64,000 bases of DNA from assembly GCA_023105745.1 (NCBI GenBank), contig JALGQZ010000001.1:56935437-56999436 (forward strand), given 5' to 3'. The notes under the pieces are model-generated. The model was not told the origin of the DNA. It worked only from the letters and a program-made list of their open reading frames with translations, and ran no database searches. Shown here piece by piece: positions 23,450 to 36,548 of this stretch; position 1 is the stretch's first letter; the number at the start of each line of letters is the position of its first letter. This stretch comes from Austropuccinia psidii (lineage: Eukaryota > Basidiomycota > Pucciniomycetes > Pucciniales > Sphaerophragmiaceae). The translations under genes and the position numbers were made by a program.

Positions 23450-26400
23450 TGAATATTATGCTGTGTTCAATGGTATTCACTTGTTTCCACCCAGAGAACA
23501 ATTTCTCATTGTGAATACTGGTGTCAAGAAATATCCCAAATTTTTTTCCCTTCTCTTTCTGATATTTTTTACAGTATTCTCATTGATTCTGGTGCTGCCA
23601 ACTCATTTATTGCAAAGCAGTTTACTCACAAGTATTATTTGACTATGTCAGAATTCCCACAGAAGATTACTCTTATCATTTTAGATTCCTCAGAGCCCCT
23701 TTCTTTATTTTTGACCCACAATACAAGATATATAGTTTATCTCCCTTCTTTACCAAGCTTTGGATGGGACTTTTCAGTCATTGATACCCTAAAAGGAGAA
23801 TACCTCATATTGGGCTTTGACTTTAATAATCACTTCAATACATCCACTGATTGGAGGCAAGGGATGAGTACCTTTGATACTTATTATAATGACTCTAGTA
23901 ATTCTTTCATTCCTCTCAGTAAGGAAATCTCCACTGCCACTACTTTTTTATCTCTGGTTGGTGATTATAAAACACCATCCTTTCCAACTTTTTTCCATAT
24001 TCCTTCCTTAAATTCCCCTCAGTCATTTCTACTCTCTAAAGATAAAGTCTTCAAATAAATAAAATATTTTGAGTAAGATAGTTCTATATCCTCACTTCAT
24101 TTCTTCCATGGGAATGTGGACCTTCCTCATTCTTCCTATCATGACTCCCTGGGGGAGCTTTGGAATTCAAAGGAAGAGCTAGAAGAAATTGAACACCTGA
24201 TTAAATTTTTTTCTTCTTCTTCTCACCACTATTTGGATGTATTTTCCAAGGTAAAATAAGAGAAACTTCCTCCTCACCATGCCTGTGGTCATCATATTGA
24301 ACTGGAGGGGTCTCTACATCCAGTTGGGGTACTCTACTCATTATCAAATAAAGAGCAAGAGAAATTCAGGACCTAAATTCAAGAGAATGTAGAGAAAGGT
24401 TTCATCAATCCAAGCCCCTCTTCAACAGGAGCACCCTTTCTCTTTGTCAAAAATACATATGGTGGCCTCTATTTGTGTTCTTATTACCACAAACTCAATG
24501 CTGTAACTAGGAAGAAGAAATATCCTTCTCCTCCTATTAATCAGCTTCTTACTGTTTTCAATGGTTCCTATATCTTCTCCAAGCTTTATCAGTGTGGTGC
24601 ATATAACCTGTGCAGAATTGAGGCGGTTGATGAACACCTGACAGTATTTGGAGCTAAATATGGCAGTTATGAGTACTTGGGTATTCCATTTGGGCTCACC
24701 AATGATCCTGCTTCATTTCAAAATTATTTCAATTATATTTTCTCTGATGTCTTTTATCTTTATGTAGGTTTTTGTTTGAATGACATTATATTCTTTTCCA
24801 AGTCTGAGGAAGAGAATTTCACTCATGTTTCCACTGTTCTTTCAAGACTCAGAGCTAATAAGCGCTTTTATAAGTCCTTCAAGTGTCTCTTTAATAATTC
24901 AAGGAATGAATATTTGGGTTATTTTTTTCTTCTGAAGGCCTCAAGATTTACCAATTGAAGCTCTAGAAATCTCCCAATTGGCCATCTCCAAGAAGCCTCA
25001 AGGCTCTTCAATAATTCCTTGGCTTTTCCAACTTGTACTGCTGCTTCATCAATAATTATTCAAAGAAAATCAGTTTTCTCACCAAATTACCCAAGAAAAT
25101 TTGTTTTTCCCCTCAATGAGGAAGCTCTTAGCCATTTTAAACAGCTCAAAGAGGCTTTAACCACAGCTCCAATTCTCTCTCACTTCACCCCATCTCTAAC
25201 CACCATGGTAGAGACCAATACCTCTGATTTTGCCTTTTGTTCTGTACTCAGTAAAGTGAATGTCTCAGGGAAACATCCCAATGCAGTTGATAGTTGCAAG
25301 TTACTTCCAGAGGCACTCAACTATTAGATTAATGACAAGGAACTACTTGGAATAGTCTGGGCTCTCAAGCTCCCAAGGTCATTCCTTCTTTCTCTTTACT
25401 CCTCCTTTGAAGTTCTCACTTATCACTAATCACTTCATTACTTTATTTCTTAAAATTTCCTCACTTCCCATCAAGCCTGCTGGGATTAATTCTTATCTGA
25501 AATTAATTTAACCATGAATTACTGCCCTGGCCACCTAACCACTCTTCCAGATGCATTGTAACATTGGGACAACATTTGACCAGAGAGGAGGTAGGATTTT
25601 ATCAGAAATAATTAATCAAGTTTTCAACAACTTATCTAGAAAGATGAAGTTCAACCCTCAAGATTCTTTGCAGTCAAGGTTTATTCAATTCAGAACACAG
25701 TTTTCCAAGACCCTCAGTACAAAACTATTCTTCAATATTTGGGTAAAGGTAGATCTGTTGAAGATTATTCTCTTGATCCTTCTTCCCAACTTCTTCTGTT
25801 CACAGATAATCTGGTGGTCCCAAATGACCCCACAACTAGGCTTCATATACTTCAAAATTTCCATTCCTTTCCTCTAGCTGACCATCCTGGCTAAGAGGAG
25901 ACTCTCAAGCTTGGAAAGTGGGATTTCCACTTGTCTGGAATTATTCAATTTATCAAGGATTATGTTTAATCTTGTAGAAAATTCTCAAGAAACAAGAAAG
26001 TTAATCACAAGAAGTCTGTATTACTCAATACTCTTCCAAATCCAAAGGGTCCTTGTATTTGTCTTTCAATGGACTTCATCACTTGAGTGCCAATGTCCAA
26101 TTCCTTTGACTCAATTCTGGTCATAGTTGACAGCTCCTCAAAAATGACAATATTTATTGAAACAATTTCTTCAATTAATTCTTTGGATTTGACCCATTTA
26201 TTAATCAATAATATTTTCTAAAACAATGGCCTTCCTTGAAGCACTGTCAGTGATAGAGGTTTACCTTTTGTTTCTTCTTTTTGGATCAGTCTTTTTCAAA
26301 AGCTCAATACTTAAAGAGATCTATCAGCTGATAGACAGACAGAGATGATAAATCAGATAATATAAGAATATCTTTGGATTTATCTTAGTTATCATGGAGA

Positions 26401-27090
26401 TTATGGGAACACCTGGCTCCCCTGGCTGATTTTTCCTACAATAACTCTGACCACTCCTCAACAAAACAATCACTTTTTTCAACTGTTTGTGGAAGAAATC
26501 CTCAATTTTAATCAGTTCACATTACTTAAAACACTCCTTCTGGAAGATTATAAACAAAATTCTAATCAGTAAATCAAGATTCCCGGAATGAGATTGAAGC
26601 TTCCATAAATAGAGTTTATACGTATGCAGATAAAAGTAGAGCAAGTAGGCCTGGTGACATGGTATGTCTTTCCTCCAAGAACATTAAATCAGAAAGACTC
26701 ACCAAAAAACATTAATAAATAGATGGCTGAGTCCTTTTCCAACATTGAAGAAAGTCAGCACTCATGCCTACCACCTCAATTGTATTCCATCAACACAGTC
26801 TTCCATATTTTACTTTAAGAACCAGTAAAGAAATCAGTTATCCCAAATAGGCATCAAGAGCCTCCTCCTCCAATAATTATTTAAGAAGAATGGGAATGGG
26901 AAGTTTCTAAAATACTGAATTCCAAGCTCAATAGAGAAAAACTATGTTATCTGGTGGAATGGAAAGTCTTCAGTAATTAACCATAAAGACCGCTTGGGAA
27001 CCAGCTGAAAACCTCAAGAATTGTCCTGAAATTGTTAAAGATTTCCTTTAATTTTATCCTGACAAGCCAGGATGATTTTTTTGAAGAGGT
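23450..27090 (+). pseudogene. pol: pol pseudogene: protease, RT, RNase H, integrase, chromodomain
   Basis: Protease: LIDSGAANSFIAK with the catalytic Asp codon at 23,585, then LILGFDFNNHF near 23,810. Reverse transcriptase: about 24,420-24,955, with GGLYLCSYYHKLNAVTRKK, FGLTNDPASFQN and a catalytic box reading FCLND where YLDD is expected. RNase H: about 25,085-25,380, HFKQLKEALTTAPIL and KELLGIVWALK. Integrase core: about 26,050-26,560, with SMDFIT, a decayed 'QTDRDDKSDN' region and YNNSDHSSTKQS. Chromodomain: about 26,890-27,060, EEWEWEVSKIL and LVEWK. Many stops and frame changes interrupt it. The chromodomain places it among the chromoviruses, whose integrases tether to chromatin marks. 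Loss of the first Asp of the RT box means no activity. Confidence 0.85.
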
Positions 27091-27107
27091 TTGTTTTTAC
27101 AGTGCTT

Positions 27108-27120
27108 GGTGGGGAGGGGA
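27108..27120 (+). other. Polypurine tract of the chromovirus
   Basis: GGTGGGGAGGGGA, just after the chromodomain and before the decayed LTR start TTTTATGAGAG (27,121). Position and composition fit the plus-strand primer of an LTR retrotransposon. Confidence 0.6.
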
Positions 27121-29281
27121 TTTTATGAGAGTACATTCCCACTCCTTGCAAGCACATTTAGAGGTATTATACCCTCTTTGTTGTAAAAATCACCTGGGCC
27201 ACTCTGTGAGCACTTGTTGAATTTTGGATACAGATCTTTGGCCAAGCTTTAAACATAAATTACACAATTATGGCCATTTACACTTAAGAAACTGTAGAAT
27301 CCCTTTTTGATTCAAATTTACAAGTCTTTTTATAGTTCATAGTAATTCTTTTGGAAATTTATTTTATTTTATGGCACTGGTGGGAGTGGTAATTACCAAA
27401 ATTAATTTCCTCTCCTGGTGTGCACCTCCCAAAGGGGTGTAAGATATGTCAAAAAATCACCTTTAACACTCTTTGAGCACCTGGAATCAATCTTCTTTTC
27501 CAGGTCCTTGGCCAATTCAAATCAATTATCAACCTCTGTGATAAAGATTAGAACCTCTTCATTATTCATTTCTCTTTATTTCTTTCTTTTCTTTTATTTT
27601 CATTTTCACTCTTTATTTCAAAATATCTTTTAATTATTTCATACTTTTAATTTATTAAATCATCATAAATAACTAAAACATATTCATCAAGTACAAAAAA
27701 AATCTCAAAAGAATACTAAGTGATTCCCACATCATATGTCAAACTTAAGATCAGTTTTCAATTTTTATCCCTTTAAATTACTCTGCTTCTAATACCTGTC
27801 TCAAACTCTTTCCAATTATCCTCAGCAGGATCTAGCTTGTGTTGGTGTGCAGGAGCCTACCATTCAAGGTGGGTCGTCTTGTCACAGCTATGGACAATAA
27901 CCCTTTTGGCTTACTTTATGGCATATCTCTGACATACCCAATCCTTGGAAATTTATCCAGTTTTTCCATATTTAGTTTTTTGCCCCTTTATTTTCATTCT
28001 ATCATCTGGGGCCAACTTGGACCCTTAACAGTCACTTTTGGAAATTTCCCAATTAACAGGGGAAATGCAAACCAAAATTCTGTATTATTATTTTTTAGCA
28101 TTAGATACAGATTTTCCAATTTTGCACCTTTTGGTGCATTTTTCTATTATATTCCATTTTCCCAGGGAAAATAGGAAATACTCCCAAATGGAAATATTGG
28201 GCCATTTGGGGCTTAATTTCAAAATTTGCTCATTTTGTGCATTTTTGAACAACTACAGTTTTAAGCCTGTATACGCTAGCTTTGGCCAAAACACCCAGAA
28301 AGCCCCTGAATCCATCAAGGATTTTCAAGGACATCCTCAAGAAGACTTCTGGACACTTTTGCCCTTCCATACCCAGAAGTCCCATAAATGGGTTTATACA
28401 CCATTATTCCTCTTTTTTCATCAGAAATTCAATGGTGACCAAATCAAGAGCTCCTAACTCAAATTCAAAAAATTCTTTTCAGCCCTTATGGAATAATATT
28501 TTTAGGGGGATCAATAAATACTCAAGCTCAAAGTTTTTCTTCAATACCAAACACCTCACTTGTCAGGTATTGGTTCTTTTCAAGTATGATGTATTCCCCC
28601 AAGGCAATACTTGCAAGTTTAATTTCAAGTTATATTAAAGAGGCAGTTAAAAATAATTTTTCAAGTTTTAATTCTCTATCAATACACCTTGACAATAAAC
28701 CTCATCAAATACAGCCTCTTTCCATATACTCCTTTATTTCAATCACACACCCTGGTAGGATCATTAAACCCAGTTCACTTCCCAATTTGGCTGGTTGGCC
28801 AGGTGTACATTTCCTCAAGAAGTCAATAAATCTTCAAGAATTTAAGAAATACCATTTTTTAGCCTGAAGGACTCAAGATATCAACCCTCTTATCTACCAG
28901 CTTCTCTTTCAACCCTGGGATGATTTTCCCCCAGTTACTTGATCTACTAGAATTTATTTTTTTATCTTTATATTGAATACTGATCTTATTAAGTCAGTAA
29001 TTGGCAGCTCTTTTCTTTCCTGTAAGTGAATGTTGGTGGCCATATCCTTTAATAATTCATTTTTTCCTTCTTACAGGCTGAAACTGTGATCAAGGACTTA
29101 ATTGGTTTTCTCTTTGGCCATTGTCTTCCTTTCCTATTTGCATATCTTTTTACTTGAACTTTCCTCATTAAAGAATTATAATCTTACTTATTATTTATTT
29201 AATTATTTGAAGTCTTCCAAGTGAGTTCCCTGATTACTGTGTTCCAGGCTACTCTTGTTTATTCCAATAACCCCTGTGACA
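27121..29281 (+). repeat. 3' LTR region of the chromovirus
   Basis: The right part (28,860-29,281) is firmly an LTR because it matches 19,358-19,794 and 1-350; it ends CCCCTGTGACA. The left boundary is inferred from the polypurine tract. The part 27,121-28,860 has no counterpart before the 5' LTR tail, so it may be U3 lost from the 5' copy or may include an insertion. Two related ~110-bp blocks lie near 27,139-27,250 and 27,413-27,520. Confidence 0.55.
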
Positions 29282-30199
29282 CTTCATAGTTAAAATTTTT
29301 AACAGCTTGTGTCTACAAAATCCCCTCTTTCACATACAAATCTGAAGAAATACAGGTGTCTTTTTGAAAGTGCATTAATCCTATCACCCACTCAAAAAAA
29401 AATTTTTTTTTTTCAGTTATCAATAGCTGTTGTCTCCTATTTTGCATCTGTGGACCAGATAGATACTTTCTCAGTTCATTTACATGCTTTTGGCTAGTTG
29501 TATCACATTCAACATTTATTTTGAGCTCAAAAATTGTATTATTAGAAAAAAAGGAACCCCTATTGAAAGACTGATTTTTCTTTCTTGAAAGTGTATCACT
29601 ATAAATTACAATGTCAGGTTCATTATTACGAAGTATTTCATTTTTAAAAGAGGGAATTAAAACTTTCTATTGCTTGATTCCTTTAGCTCCATCTTTTATA
29701 GAATATTATATTGCAACATATTCTGCTCCACAGGTATAAAGAAAATCTACAGAGTATTTCTTTGATACCATATATATTTGGCTGTCACCTAATCAAATTA
29801 AAAATCAGATTGAGACCTCCTGGAAGGACCTCCTCAACCTCAATATGTCAAAACATCCAAAGATAAAGTATTTTGCTGGAGTTTAATTTTGAAAATTTTG
29901 TTCTCTCAAGATAACTTCAAACCACTCTTAAAAAAGAGAGAGATTTTGAAATATTTTCCCAGGAGAGAAATTCCCTTTAAGAGATTTAGAGAGAGCTAGT
30001 GCATCTTGTGGTGAGCCTGGAACTCCAAGGGCTAAGAGAAAGTCCCTCAGGGGAGTAGTAATCAGGAAGTGTATTATTGGAAAATGGTCCCTTGTGTCAA
30101 GAGATTATAGAAAATAAATGGGGTATTCAATATATCTATCTTTCTTTCATATCAAGTCAGATTACTATTTATTTCAGGATTAGTCTATATAGAAGCTAT
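29282..30199. other. Spacer after the chromovirus, no gene seen
   Basis: AT-rich with short frames only. Some text near 29,640-30,100 is less biased in composition but gives no recognised domain. It may belong to the element that contains the following dispersed repeat. Confidence 0.4.
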
Positions 30200-31657
30200 C
30201 ATTCTGGTTGTGAAATGGTTAAACTTATCAATTTGAAAATAAAAAAGGTCCTACTGTTACATGGTAAAAGTGGTGATGAGCCTACTAAGGACCTTGGTTG
30301 CACTAATCTAATATCTTTTGGATTTCAATACATATGCAATAATTATACTTTAATTATATCCAATTGACTGTAAGGGAACTACTGATGGATAAAATATTTG
30401 CTACATAAGAATACTAAATATACAATTATGATGCTTTTCAAGTGAGCAATGACAAGCTTTTATCCCTTTTGGGGTCTTTGAGGTACTGGTGAGCTACTCA
30501 CATGTCTGAAGAGTGAAATGTTTCATCCTTGAGGCCATTTTTTGGTTAAGAATCATCAGTTCTGATGTCAGTACCCTCAGAATTGTGGCTTGGAGACCAC
30601 AAATGATCATTCTGGAGCAATACAGGGTGAAAGGAAATTGTCACAGGACACTTCAGAACTGCTATGACATATCCAGGGTTCTTAAATGACTAATATTAGC
30701 TGTTCCAGAAGGGTTTAAGCATTATACTACTATTATTTTAAGTATAAGACAAGTACTAGTTGGTACATAAAAGTATTGGTCAAAAAACTTCCAACCAGGA
30801 TATCTCAGTCAGTCTTTGAGATATCAATAATCCAAGAGTATATAGTTGAAGGTATTGGTGTTTTCTTTAATTTAGTCTGCTTCATATTCACTTTTCTCAA
30901 AATTAGCAGAAGCTATAAGGGTTTCACATTTTTTATGTCTTTCTGTAAGTCAGTATGTGGCTTCACAAACTTCCAAGCCAGATATCTTAGTAAATTTAGA
31001 AGATATCAATATTCTAATGATAAATAGTTTCAGGTCTTTATTGGATGCAAAGCTCTGTATCCTTTACAGTACAGCTGTATTGATATATGGCGAAGATACA
31101 GGGGTTTATTCATATTACTATTTTCAGAAATCCTGTATTTTGAGTAACAGACCTTTGAACAAAGATCCATCTGCAAAGTTTGTAGATACAGAGGTCTAAG
31201 GTATCTCAAATTGAAGCTCTGCTTTAGGGAGTTAATTTGGTTATACTTCTGTATAGTTTTTTACAAGCCCTCTTTGACCTTTAAGGGGTTTCTTTGGTAA
31301 AAAGTGGTTATAATGGTATTTCCTGAAGAAAGGGTGCTACAGGGAAATATCTGATACCATTATATAGCTCTCATTGACAACTTTAATAGAAATACTATTT
31401 TTTTGTGGTTTCATTAAATATGCATAAGCTAGATGAGAAGTGAAAATAAGTGTTTCTACTTAATTATTTTTATCTTTCAATTATTGTATCTTTTTTGTTT
31501 CTTATCCTATTTGGGTAAGGTTGGTATTTTTATATTTGGGGATTTTCCCTCTTTATATTTATCCCTTTATTGGCTATGTTTTTCCAATACTTGCTATACC
31601 ATTATGTATGGTATTTAGAGCTCAAGCTGGCGCTCTATTTGGAGTCATGTGCTGATA
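30200..31657 (+). repeat. Unidentified dispersed repeat E, direct copy
   Basis: Aligns with the reverse complement of about 45,117-46,450. Shared landmarks in order are 'agtggtgatga', 'ccacaaatgatca', 'ctatgacat', 'attattttaagtat', 'acagctgtat', and the right end 'tttggagtca' followed by GCTGATA (GCTGACA in the other copy). The CA-type right end would suit an LTR, but no left end or target-site duplication was found. No protein domain could be assigned. Confidence 0.6.
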
Positions 31658-34503
31658 ATTTAAATCATTCAACCCATCTCCAAAGTTTTCTCTGTCTTTG
31701 TCAAGGGTAACATAGCATCACACAAATATTTGTGGAGGGTACCACATAGGGTCAAAAATGGTATTGATTTGGGTGTTAGAAGAAAAATGAGCAAAATTTG
31801 AAGAAAAAATGTGTGGAGAAGAAGAAAGAAAAGCTGCATTAATAAAAGCCATTTCAGCAGAATTTCTTGATTTCATTTTGACTAAGTGAAGATTCATTTT
31901 TTTGAATAAAAAAAGGAGATAATAAAAACCTCAATCTTTACATTAAGAATCATTTTCATGAGTCCTCAATTCACCTTCCAAAAAAAACCAACCCTTCTGA
32001 AAAGGGTATCAGGTTCAACCCAGGTCCACCCAGGCTTCTAGCTTTCTTCATACTGGGCTCTAACATTCTATGCTTATTTGGTCATATTACAAACCAAAGT
32101 TTCAATATTTTTGAATACTTCACATAAAACTCATTGAATTATGTAGCTTCTGAAGTAATTGAAGCCTCCTTTATTTCACAATATCTTGTAAAACCCCATC
32201 CATCATCCTTTGAATCAGGATAAAGCCAATAATAGAGAAATTCTTTTTTTATCTTTCACAAAATCAAATTATATCTTCATTAAACTTGCTTCACATCTTT
32301 CCTTTTATCTAAATTTTTGTCTTAAAATTCTTTTATTGTATTTTGATATTTCCAAATTCAAACATTTTTAAATTATAACTTTTTCTTCCAATTATTTCTC
32401 ATCATCTGTCTTTATCAGTCAGAAAATGCAATATAGTATGTATGACTAATTACTACTTTGTCATGAAAGATTTACCGATATTGATTTACAGAAATTGAAC
32501 ACAGATGAAAATATGTATCTTCTTTTTTAAAAAACCTGGAAGATATCTTTAAGATTCCTTCTTAATATAAAATCCAAAAAAAACTTTTCCACCACAAACA
32601 CTATCTTATCACAGTTTTTGATTTCTTTTATTCCTGAAATTGGATTATTCAATAAAAAAATGAGAACAAATATTATTCTAATTTACCTAGAATTTATTAT
32701 GGAATAATTATCACACCTTCATCCCATTATAGAAAAACATAAATACCTTTCATTTATCACAAATAATCTCCTTCCCTTCCATATAGCACATGATATATTA
32801 AGGGCTCAAAAAAGAAATAATCTTGAATATTATATTCTTAAATCTTATTTCCTTCAAAGCAAGTATACTATTTACAAATTACTTATTTCTTCAATAAATC
32901 TTTTGTGGGAAAATAACAATTACCCCATTATTATATTCTTTATTTTCCAGAGGGAAATCAGAACTATTATTTTAAATTTTCCCAATCAAAAAAGGGGAAG
33001 CACTTGCTGTTCCAGTATCAAAATGATAGTTTCCAAATTTGAGTTTGCTTTTATATATTCTAGCTTTTATATAAATAAGTATATTTTCCTAAGGGAAGGT
33101 ATTTACTAGGAGCCACATTGTGTAAACAATCAGAATTCATTCTCCAGGTTTTGAATGTGCTTAAATTTAAATTGATAGGGGTAACTATTATAATGAAAAT
33201 TAACACTCATAACATAATTATTACATGATCTAATAGTTTCTCTTTCAAAGAGAACTATTCATGTTGAAATAAATATTCCAAATTAATTTTGAAACTTATT
33301 TTTTTCATTTTATCTTTTTTGACAAGTATTACTTGATTACCACTGTGAGACTTTATGAAGGACAATTATCATTTTAAATTTAAAAACAACATGTATTCAG
33401 TTTAAATATCTGTTTGAAGGAATGAATTTAATTCTATATGAATATTGAGATCCAAAGTAAAAAAACAAAACCAACAGGTAGAGAAGTACCATTTGAAATC
33501 ATATCTATGTACTCAATTTTGTAAATATTCATAACATGGTCAAGGCCCTCATATTATAATTTAAACACAAATCTCTCATTTTTTGTGAAATTATTATATA
33601 CTGAATTTTGAAACTCAACTTTTAATATATAATAAAAAACTCATCCATGAATTTTGTTTTCCAAAATTTTCTTGGTTAATACTCATACATATACATTAAG
33701 CTCGCAATAATAATGCAAAAGATCTGTTTTGAAGGGAACTTTTATTGATAAATCTCCAGTCTTTCTTATATTGAATTTATTCCTTCAACCTGAAGACTCT
33801 AAAATACACTAATTTCAATAATTCACCTCCTAGGTCTCTTCAATAATTATCACCCTTGATATGTGGTTTGTAAGTGGAAAAGATTAAACATTTCTTCCCT
33901 TGCCCTTTTCAATACTAACAATATATTAAAAGATACCAATATAAAGACATTTCTAATTGAATATAGTAAGTCATCTATAGAGAAGAAATTACCTGAAATA
34001 CTAATCCCATCAAGAATTAATTACAAGGGAATATTGGGATTGAGTAGCTGTTATGAATTTTTTGAATTATTTTCTCAAGCAGGAATATTACTTAAAGATT
34101 TCCAGGTAAATATTTTTATATTTTTACCGATCTTTTAAAATTAGAATTTGGTAATAAATTTGGATTCAAAATTATTTCAAAAACCCTAAATTGAGTCAAT
34201 ATGTATGAATGTTATGAAGATCATGAAATTACATCTTAGTAACTTGCTTTTTTGGAAATTTACTGCTGTTAATATTTTCCAAAATAAAATTCTTGGATTG
34301 AAAATTTAGCTTTCCAATTTCCAAAATGATTTCACACTAAACTATGTTTCATTAAATTCAAATTTAGAGTCCTTCCTTGAAAGATATTTTGTGTTTCAGA
34401 ATCTTTTCTGTTAAATAAAAAAAATTAAATATTCCATGGTAATAAAGTATGACCATTTTTTCCCTTTGAATAAGAGAGAGAGTCATTAAAGTCATGTAAG
34501 TCA
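31658..34503. other. AT-rich spacer, no gene seen
   Basis: Mostly AT-rich and CpG-poor. The longest frame (about 91 codons, 33,863-34,138) is low in complexity and matches nothing I recognise. Probably decayed repeat DNA. Confidence 0.45.
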
Positions 34504-34508
34504 ATTAG

Positions 34509-36279
34509 TGTAAGGTTTGACTATGAAACAATAAGTAAAAATTACTAATATTTTACCTACTGTACTCTTAATGTCCTAGTTTAGTGAATAATAAGATTAA
34601 AAATAGTTATACAAATAATAAATAATAATTATTATGGCATAAAATTGATTATATTATCAAATAATAATAATGTAATATGAATTTATTTCAAAATAATATA
34701 AGAAATAAATATATTTATGGCAATTGATTACTGCTACAGAAAATTAATAAATGCCTAAAAAATGATATTTTTCAATAATTAACAATTTAATAACAATAAT
34801 AGTACTAATATTAAGTATATATATCAATATAGATACTATTTATATCAATAGAAGAATTATTAAAAATAATAGTAAAGAGAAAATAATACTGTAGTAAGAT
34901 AGAATAACCTACTTTTGACACTTAAGATAATAATTCTGATTAATTTTACACCTAAGAATATGAATACAACTTATTCAAATTGTATTTACAATAAAAAATA
35001 GAGAGAATTACAAATTAGACTATTTTTACATAGATCTAGAGGTATTTGAGAGAATTTAACAAAAACAATGAAGTATTGGATTAATAACATCAAAGCTAGT
35101 GATTAATACAAAGTGGATCTTTTTTCCTTAATAATATAGTAGCTCTATATATAAATAATAAATAGATTACTATTTATTTTGATTTTTTAGTGTTTTTGAT
35201 GCATCTCAGGGGGAAACAGATGAAGAAGAGGTCCTTTTATAGTAAAGATCCTTCCTTCTAGTAAGAATTTGCTGATGGTGTCCACTGGAATTGATCAGTT
35301 CTTTAAGCTTTGGTAATGATTGCATCATTATCAAAACTTTTCATCTCATGATTACAACATTTTTCAGAGTTATCACTATAAATTTAATTTTATGACATCA
35401 TAAGCTTGGAAAATGATTAATGTTTGTGGATTTTAGTAGTTTTAAATCTAAAATATTACTATAAACCAGTTTTATTTTTTATTCAACTGTTAAGCTTAAA
35501 ATAAGATTAGAGTTAATTATCATAAATGATTATTTTTAATCCTAAACTTTTATCCTTAATAACTTTCAAGTTATTCATGCTAAAGAAATTTAGAGAGTGA
35601 ATTCCAAAAGCTTGGAGTTTCCTTACTAATCTTTCAAGAGGACTTCATTAAATTATCAAAATTCTATTTTTTTCTTGTAACTCTACTTTTCTGTCAAAAT
35701 TTACTATTTCAGACTTCAAACCATGATTTCATGGGGTTTCACCTTGAATATCATGAGGAAAATTACATCATTCTTCACGTATGAACTAGTAGAATCTGAA
35801 TATCTACTATCTTCCAAGTTTTTATCACTTTTCATGTAAAGTGGTCAATAGCTATTGCTATTCTAACCAATATCTTCTTATAGGCTTTAACCTTTTTTAT
35901 ATATTTATCATTACAGTCCTTTTGTGGTAACTTTAATTTTGAATAAATTGTTTATCTTTTTTAATTCAAAAGATATGATGTAACACCATTAATATATTCA
36001 CTGATAATAAAAGTGCATATATTCAAGTTATCTCAGTAAGTATTGATTTTATGGATATTAAATAAAGATGTCATATATATGGTTTTTGATGTTAAATACA
36101 ATGGTGTAATCTATTTCAGCTTTTTATCCATTGTTTTCTGAGACAATCAATAATTTATTCCTTTTTATGGCATTTTTACTTATTTTAAGATTATCATTTC
36201 AATTTTTAATATTAAAATGAGATTTATAATGTTGTTTTGTGACCTTTTTGGATATGTGGTCTTATCTCAAAGGCTCACA
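34509..36279 (-). mobile_element. Solo LTR, subfamily a, perfect 5-bp duplication
   Basis: On the plus strand it starts TGTAAGGTTTGACTATGAAA and ends CTCAAAGGCTCACA. The flanks are identical ATTAG at 34,504-34,508 and 36,280-36,284. Read on the minus strand it starts TGTGAGCCTT and ends AACCTTACA, the superfamily termini. Length 1,771 bp. No second LTR or coding region is attached, so it is a solo LTR or a single-LTR element. Confidence 0.88.
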
Positions 36280-36548
36280 ATTAGAAGGCTCATTTTCTGT
36301 TCCTTTTTTCATAACCAAAATTATCTATATATACCAAATTTATTGCTTAGTCTCAAGGCTTGGTATGGAGCTTATGGAAAGAACCATTGAAGTGGGGGAT
36401 TGGAACAGTTTATATATTCAAATCTTTCCATAAAACCTTATTTTTAATGATCAGAAATAAGATAGAAATTATTCAGCTGGTTTAAAAAACTTGGAACAAT
36501 TTCTTCAATTTTATGAGTCAATTGTAGCCATATTGTGATTTGAAAATT

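Larger units (their letters stand above)
19131..29281 (+). mobile_element. Decayed Ty3/gypsy chromovirus with nested LTR
   Basis: An LTR retrotransposon in plus orientation. Order: LTR tail (to 19,794), leader, gag (from about 20,476), protease, reverse transcriptase, RNase H, integrase, chromodomain (to about 27,090), polypurine tract (27,108-27,120) and 3' LTR (to 29,281). The gag is split by an a-type solo LTR (20,877-22,562). Stops and lost key residues in gag and pol show it is not autonomous. The left boundary is uncertain: 19,132 reads TGTCACAGA, which could be an LTR start, but 19,131-19,358 does not match the 3' LTR. No target-site duplication was found. Confidence 0.8.

Noticed and set aside
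32000..32050. tRNA or primer-binding-like text (ggtatcaggttcaaccc)
   Set aside because: No cloverleaf could be drawn and no LTR end lies beside it.
33863..34138. Plus-strand frame of 91 codons
   Set aside because: AT-driven composition (Ile, Asn, Lys, Phe, Ser), no domain and no splice partners.
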